Assembly: GCA_013821615.1 (NCBI GenBank)
Contig: JACDGQ010000116.1
Span: 1-8,225 of the forward strand
Direction of reading: 5' to 3'
Origin: Planctomycetota bacterium
Lineage (GTDB): Bacteria; Planctomycetota; UBA11346
Length of the DNA stretch: 8,225 nucleotides
Shown: positions 5,211-8,225 of the stretch, piece by piece
Layout: every line of letters starts with the position of its first letter
Numbering within the stretch: position 1 is the stretch's first letter
Translations under genes and position numbers: made by a program
Notes under the pieces: generated by a model
What the model was told of the DNA's origin: nothing
The model's input: only the letters and a program-made list of their open reading frames with translations
Database searches by the model: none

Positions 5211-6815
5211 TTAGGGAGCCATGGCCAACCGGCAGGCCTGTGCCTTCCAGGCCGTCACCAGATGGTCCAGGGCGACGGCCTTACCCGATTGGCAATCCGC
5301 CACCGTGCTCTCGCCGACGATTCCGAGTGCGTGGACCAGACCCTGGACCAGCTGGTCGGGCGTGAATGCGGGATCCAGCAGGTCATCGCTCCCAGGGGTG
5401 GTGGCCGCATCCTCAGGAAGGCTCAGCGTCGCATGCGGATACGCGCGGAACCGCGCGCGGCTCGCGACGCCCGGACTGCAGGCGCACGCCCCCGGTGAAT
5501 CATCCCCTGCGCACCGTTCCAGGGCGAGGTCGGGTACGATGCCCAGGCCCTGCACGCGGAAGCCACCGGGCAGGCGGTATTCGCGGATGCTGTAGACGCA
5601 CTGGCTGCCATCAGGGAGATCGCGGATCGCCTGGATGAGACCCTTGCCGTGGGTCAGGCTGCCGATGAGCAGGGCGCGTCCGTGGCATTGCAGGGTCCCC
5701 GCCAGGATTTCCGCCGCGCTCGCCGTGGAGCGCGAGACCAGCACGATCAGCGGCATGGCGGCGATCGGGTCCACGCTGGTGCGATAGGTTTGCGACGGCC
5801 GGTCGCCGCCGACGACTTCAATGATGGCGCTGTGGCGCGGCAGCAGTTGTGAGCTGATCTCGCAGGCCTGCTCCATGACGCCGCCGCCATTGTGGCGCAG
5901 GTCGAGAATCACGGCAGCGGGATGGCCGGTCGTCGCCAGATCCTGGAAGGCGCGACGGACATCGGCCGCCGAGGTGGTGGTGAAGCCGTCGAGTCGGATG
6001 TATCCGACATCGCCGAGGCGCATGGCGCGCATGGTCACTGCCGGAACCACGGTGCGGACGACCTCCAGGCTGATGGGGTCTCTGCGCCCAGCCCTGGAGA
6101 TCAGGAGGGACACCGTCGTGCCGGGCGCGCCCCTGATGCGTGCGACCGCGCCATCCAGCGTCTCGCCGCCGACTGGCGTCCCGGCGATGCCGATGAGGCG
6201 GTCGCCATCACGCATTCCCGCACGGTCGGCGGGCAGGGACGGGCGGACGCCATCGAAGATCCAGCGCCCATCGACGTCGCGCAGGTTTGCGCCGATCCCA
6301 CCGAAGGACCCTGCCGAGTTCTCATCGCGGACACGCGCCCGCGTCGGCGGCAGGATGGTGGAATACGGGTCGAGAACGCTCAGCGACGTGGCGATCATCG
6401 CCCGTTCCCAGGTCAGGCACTCCTCCGCCGGTAGGCCATTCGCTGCCGCCCAGCGCCCGATGTCGTCGATCAGCGTTCCGACCTGCTGAACGGTCTGCGG
6501 CATCGCTCGGGCGAGGATGCTGCGCGACGTCTCATGCGCAGATCGGACTGCAACCAGACCATCGCTGGTCCAGCTTGCGGTAAACTGGCCGTCGGTGCTC
6601 TGGAATGACGAGCAGGCGGCCACCATCATGGGTTCTGAAGCCAATCGGTCGGGGAAGACGTAACCATCCGCGAGGCACGCGCAGACGCAGGTCGCCAGGT
6701 CCAGCGATGAGGTCCTGGCTTCGACTGCAGCGCATGGCGCGAAAAGAGCTGCCGTGACCAGCACCGCCCACCGCTCCAGCGCGTGGACCATCCTCTGCTC
6801 TGGGCACCGGTTCAT
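5211..6815 (-). CDS. Secreted S41-family C-terminal processing peptidase (Ctp/Tsp-like) with PDZ domain
   Basis: Serine protease of the carboxy-terminal processing family, acting outside the cytoplasm. With numbering from the in-frame GTG at 6821, a signal peptide spans about 11-35 (LERWAVLVTAALFAPCAAVEA). The N-terminal region holds DPYSTILPP (151-159), a typical S41 segment. A PDZ domain starts at FGGIGANL (173-180). The catalytic region has VILDLRHNGGG (304-314), TASAAE with nucleophile Ser368, and HGKG with general-base Lys393; the 25-residue Ser-Lys spacing equals that of E. coli Tsp (S430/K455). So it should be active. It is unusually Cys-rich, including TCVCAC at 44-49 and ACAC at 445-448. 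The ATG at 6815 is preferred over the GTG at 6821; the ATG at 6791 also yields a full signal peptide and neither has a strong Shine-Dalgarno. Immediately upstream of the four small secreted-protein genes, it may process one of them (inference). Confidence 0.9.
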   Translation of the reverse strand: MNRCPEQRMVHALERWAVLVTAALFAPCAAVEARTSSLDLATCVCACLADGYVFPDRLASEPMMVAACSSFQSTDGQFTASWTSDGLVAVRSAHETSRSILARAMPQTVQQVGTLIDDIGRWAAANGLPAEECLTWERAMIATSLSVLDPYSTILPPTRARVRDENSAGSFGGIGANLRDVDGRWIFDGVRPSLPADRAGMRDGDRLIGIAGTPVGGETLDGAVARIRGAPGTTVSLLISRAGRRDPISLEVVRTVVPAVTMRAMRLGDVGYIRLDGFTTTSAADVRRAFQDLATTGHPAAVILDLRHNGGGVMEQACEISSQLLPRHSAIIEVVGGDRPSQTYRTSVDPIAAMPLIVLVSRSTASAAEILAGTLQCHGRALLIGSLTHGKGLIQAIRDLPDGSQCVYSIREYRLPGGFRVQGLGIVPDLALERCAGDDSPGACACSPGVASRARFRAYPHATLSLPEDAATTPGSDDLLDPAFTPDQLVQGLVHALGIVGESTVADCQSGKAVALDHLVTAWKAQACRLAMAP

Positions 6816-6883
6816 GCCCACAGTAGAAACCAGGCGTGGGCGGAGCCTATTGTCTATCTACGCTGCACTTCCTCGAAGGCCCT

Positions 6884-7726
6884 TCAGCCAGCCACGCCCG
6901 CCAACCCCTTGAACCAGCGGTTCCACCAGCGCCGGCGCACCGAGACCGGGCGGCGGATGGGGTTGGCCTGAACGAAGGCGATGGCCTGGTCGACGTTCAG
7001 CTGGCGGATCCAGATGGCGGCGAGCTGGGCGTTGATCGCCTCCTGGAAGCCGGGCTTGTTGCCCCAGTAGTGCAGGATCCAGGGCTCGGCGGCGTGCAGC
7101 GCGCCGGTGCCGGCGAGAGCGACGCTGAAGGCGAACTGCTCGTGCAGAGTGTGCTGGCCAGCGGCGATGAAGGAGTCGCACAGCGCCAGGGCGTGGCCGA
7201 GCAGGCCGTGCTGCGTGGCGCCGACGGCGACCACGCCGGCGTTCCACATCTCACTTTCCAGCGCCACGCTGGTGCCAGCGTGGGTCCGCGGGATGAGCTG
7301 ACGCAGCGCGCGGTGGCCGCGGCGGCGGGTGCCGCCGAGGGTGAACTCACGCTGGTGCATGTAGACCCGGCCCTGCGCCAGGCCCGCGCACAGCTCGGCG
7401 AGCGGGGCGGTGGCGAGGACGTCGGAGTCGAGGTAGACGATGTGCGCCGGGCCCAGCGCGGCCGCGTGGCGGATGGCCTCGATCTTGGTGCGCCAGAAGA
7501 ACCCGCCGGGGCCCTTCCAGGCCGTGAGCTGCTGGCCGTCGATCACGAGCAGGCGCAGCCGCCCGTCGAACCAGTGGAAATTCCGCGGGTGGGTGGTGAC
7601 GACCACGAATTCACAGCCCGCGGGCGCATTGGCCATGGTGGTCAGCAGGGCGAGGTGCGCCTGGGTGTAGGCGGCCAGCTCTTCGCCGAAGGCGAACAGC
7701 ACGAAGCGCGTGGGGACATCCGGCAT
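6884..7726 (-). CDS. GT-A-fold glycosyltransferase (GT8-like)
   Basis: Transfers a sugar from a nucleotide-sugar donor; exact donor and acceptor unknown. It has 280 aa. The N-terminal Rossmann-like start reads RFVLFAFGEELAAYT; VVVTTHP follows at about 41-47. AHIVYLDSDV (94-103) carries the DSD metal-binding motif (D100, D102). MWNAGVVAV (160-168), HEQFAF (195-200) and ILHYWGNK (217-224) match, in order, the acceptor and C-terminal metal-ligand regions of GT8-like enzymes. The tail 262-275 (RRRWWNRWFKG) is basic and Trp-rich, suggesting membrane-surface attachment. There is no signal peptide, so it should be cytoplasmic. ATG 7726 has only a weak ribosome site. It follows the kinase by 51 nt and is probably co-transcribed with it in envelope-glycan synthesis. 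A link to the metal genes is not indicated. Confidence 0.8.
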   Translation of the reverse strand: MPDVPTRFVLFAFGEELAAYTQAHLALLTTMANAPAGCEFVVVTTHPRNFHWFDGRLRLLVIDGQQLTAWKGPGGFFWRTKIEAIRHAAALGPAHIVYLDSDVLATAPLAELCAGLAQGRVYMHQREFTLGGTRRRGHRALRQLIPRTHAGTSVALESEMWNAGVVAVGATQHGLLGHALALCDSFIAAGQHTLHEQFAFSVALAGTGALHAAEPWILHYWGNKPGFQEAINAQLAAIWIRQLNVDQAIAFVQANPIRRPVSVRRRWWNRWFKGLAGVAG

Positions 7727-7777
7727 TGCGGCGAGTGCATCGGCCTTCGCTGCGATGGCAAGGTCCGGCGTGGCGCC

Positions 7778-8225
7778 TCACCCCAGCGCTGGCAGCAGTT
7801 CCGCGATCTGCTCCACGCCGGCCGTGCCGGTGGTGCCGAGCTGGTGGATGACCAGCGATGAGGCGAGGATGGCGAGCTCGATGGCCTCGCGCAGGGTGGC
7901 GCCGGCGGCGGTCGCAGCGATCAGGTTGGCGGTGACCGAGTCGCCGGCGCCGACGATGTCGATGGGGCCGCGCAGCGGCAGGGCGGGGACGTGCTCGACG
8001 GCGCCGCCGGGTGCAGCGCCGACGATGCCCTGCTCGGCCAGGGTGATGAACACCAGCTGGCCGTTGGCGTGCGCCAGGGCGCGGGCGGCGCTCTTGACCT
8101 CGTCCAGGCCGCGGCCGCCCGCGCTCCCGGACATGGCGGCGAGTTCGGCGGCGTTCATCTTGAAGATCACCGGTGGGTAGTCGCGCAGGCTGCGCCGCGA
8201 GTCCGCGATCACCGGCATCTGCGGG
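7778..8225 (-). CDS. PfkB/ribokinase-family sugar kinase, C-terminal half (N-terminus off right edge), RfaE/HldE domain I-like
   Basis: ATP-dependent sugar or sugar-phosphate kinase; only about 148 C-terminal codons lie in the window and the frame is open to the right edge. Visible features are VIADSRRSL-x-DY followed by IFKMNAAELA (the segment where RfaE/HldE-type kinases have a conserved N-x-x-E), VFITLAEQG, and the family signature DIVGAGDSVTANL, whose Asp in GAGDS is the catalytic base. A C-terminal SLVIHQLGTTGTA stretch follows. The resemblance is best to the heptose-7-phosphate kinase domain used for ADP-heptose or related activated heptoses, but the substrate cannot be assigned from half a protein. 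The stop is followed after 51 nt by the glycosyltransferase, consistent with a shared envelope-glycan operon. Confidence 0.85.
   Translation of the reverse strand, partial: PQMPVIADSRRSLRDYPPVIFKMNAAELAAMSGSAGGRGLDEVKSAARALAHANGQLVFITLAEQGIVGAAPGGAVEHVPALPLRGPIDIVGAGDSVTANLIAATAAGATLREAIELAILASSLVIHQLGTTGTAGVEQIAELLPALG

Noticed and set aside
6822..6883. Possible promoter before the protease (GACAAT in a locally AT-richer patch)
   Set aside because: The -10 match is 4 of 6 and the correctly spaced upstream hexamer matches -35 at only two positions; too weak to call.
7724..7780. Kinase and glycosyltransferase in the same reading frame, suggesting a fusion broken by a TGA
   Set aside because: The kinase ends at its normal C-terminus (after the IHQLGTTGTA segment) and the glycosyltransferase starts with its own complete N-terminus, so the shared frame is chance.
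6836..7861. 341-codon plus-strand open frame opposite the glycosyltransferase
   Set aside because: It is antisense to a recognisable GT-A protein; its Gly/Glu/Val-rich composition is that of a mirror frame.
1..8225. CRISPR arrays, tRNA/rRNA genes, transposases, attachment sites, CueR-type operators
   Set aside because: I scanned for regularly spaced repeats, tRNA-like cloverleaf ends, transposase motifs and the spaced ACCTTCC dyad and saw none.

Overview
The window is GC-rich (roughly two thirds G+C by eye) and all supported genes lie on the minus strand, so the description runs from the right edge leftwards, in the direction of transcription. The outer-membrane factor, RND periplasmic adaptor, lipobox and several Sec-type signal peptides point to a bacterium with a Gram-negative (diderm) envelope. 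I cannot fix the phylum from sequence alone.

Right end (about 8225 to 6884): a 5'-truncated PfkB-family sugar kinase, most like the heptose-phosphate kinase (RfaE/HldE domain I) type, followed by a GT-A-fold glycosyltransferase with a DSD motif. This pair looks like surface-polysaccharide or LPS-type chromosomal metabolism and is probably unrelated to what follows.

Centre (6815 to 3088): an S41 (C-terminal processing peptidase) protease with a signal peptide, then four small secreted-protein genes. These form two paralogous pairs in the transcription order P2, G2, G1, P1. The P proteins (135 and 137 aa) are Cys/His-rich, with a Y-x-C-x-M-D-G motif, a CCC cluster, a later CC pair and a shared RYCS near the C-terminus. 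The G proteins (112 and 114 aa) have no Cys but carry an IGPKGG motif at both ends of the predicted mature chain and an identical 24-residue C-terminus. I do not recognise either family.

Left end (2857 to 1): a CusC/TolC-like outer-membrane lipoprotein overlapping by ATGA a CusB-like periplasmic adaptor. The adaptor has an N-terminal DUF3347-like domain and a heavy-metal-binding domain, and its C-terminus runs off the left edge. A CusA-type RND pump gene would be expected further left.

Taken together, 6815 to 1 looks like an extracytoplasmic copper/silver handling locus: a Cus-type efflux system with putative secreted metal-binding proteins (P1/P2), unknown secreted partners (G1/G2) and a secreted protease. 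The functional link is inferred from gene order, shared motifs and secretion signals. The gaps of 89 to 230 nt between the small genes, several holding hairpins, suggest more than one transcription unit or internal regulation.
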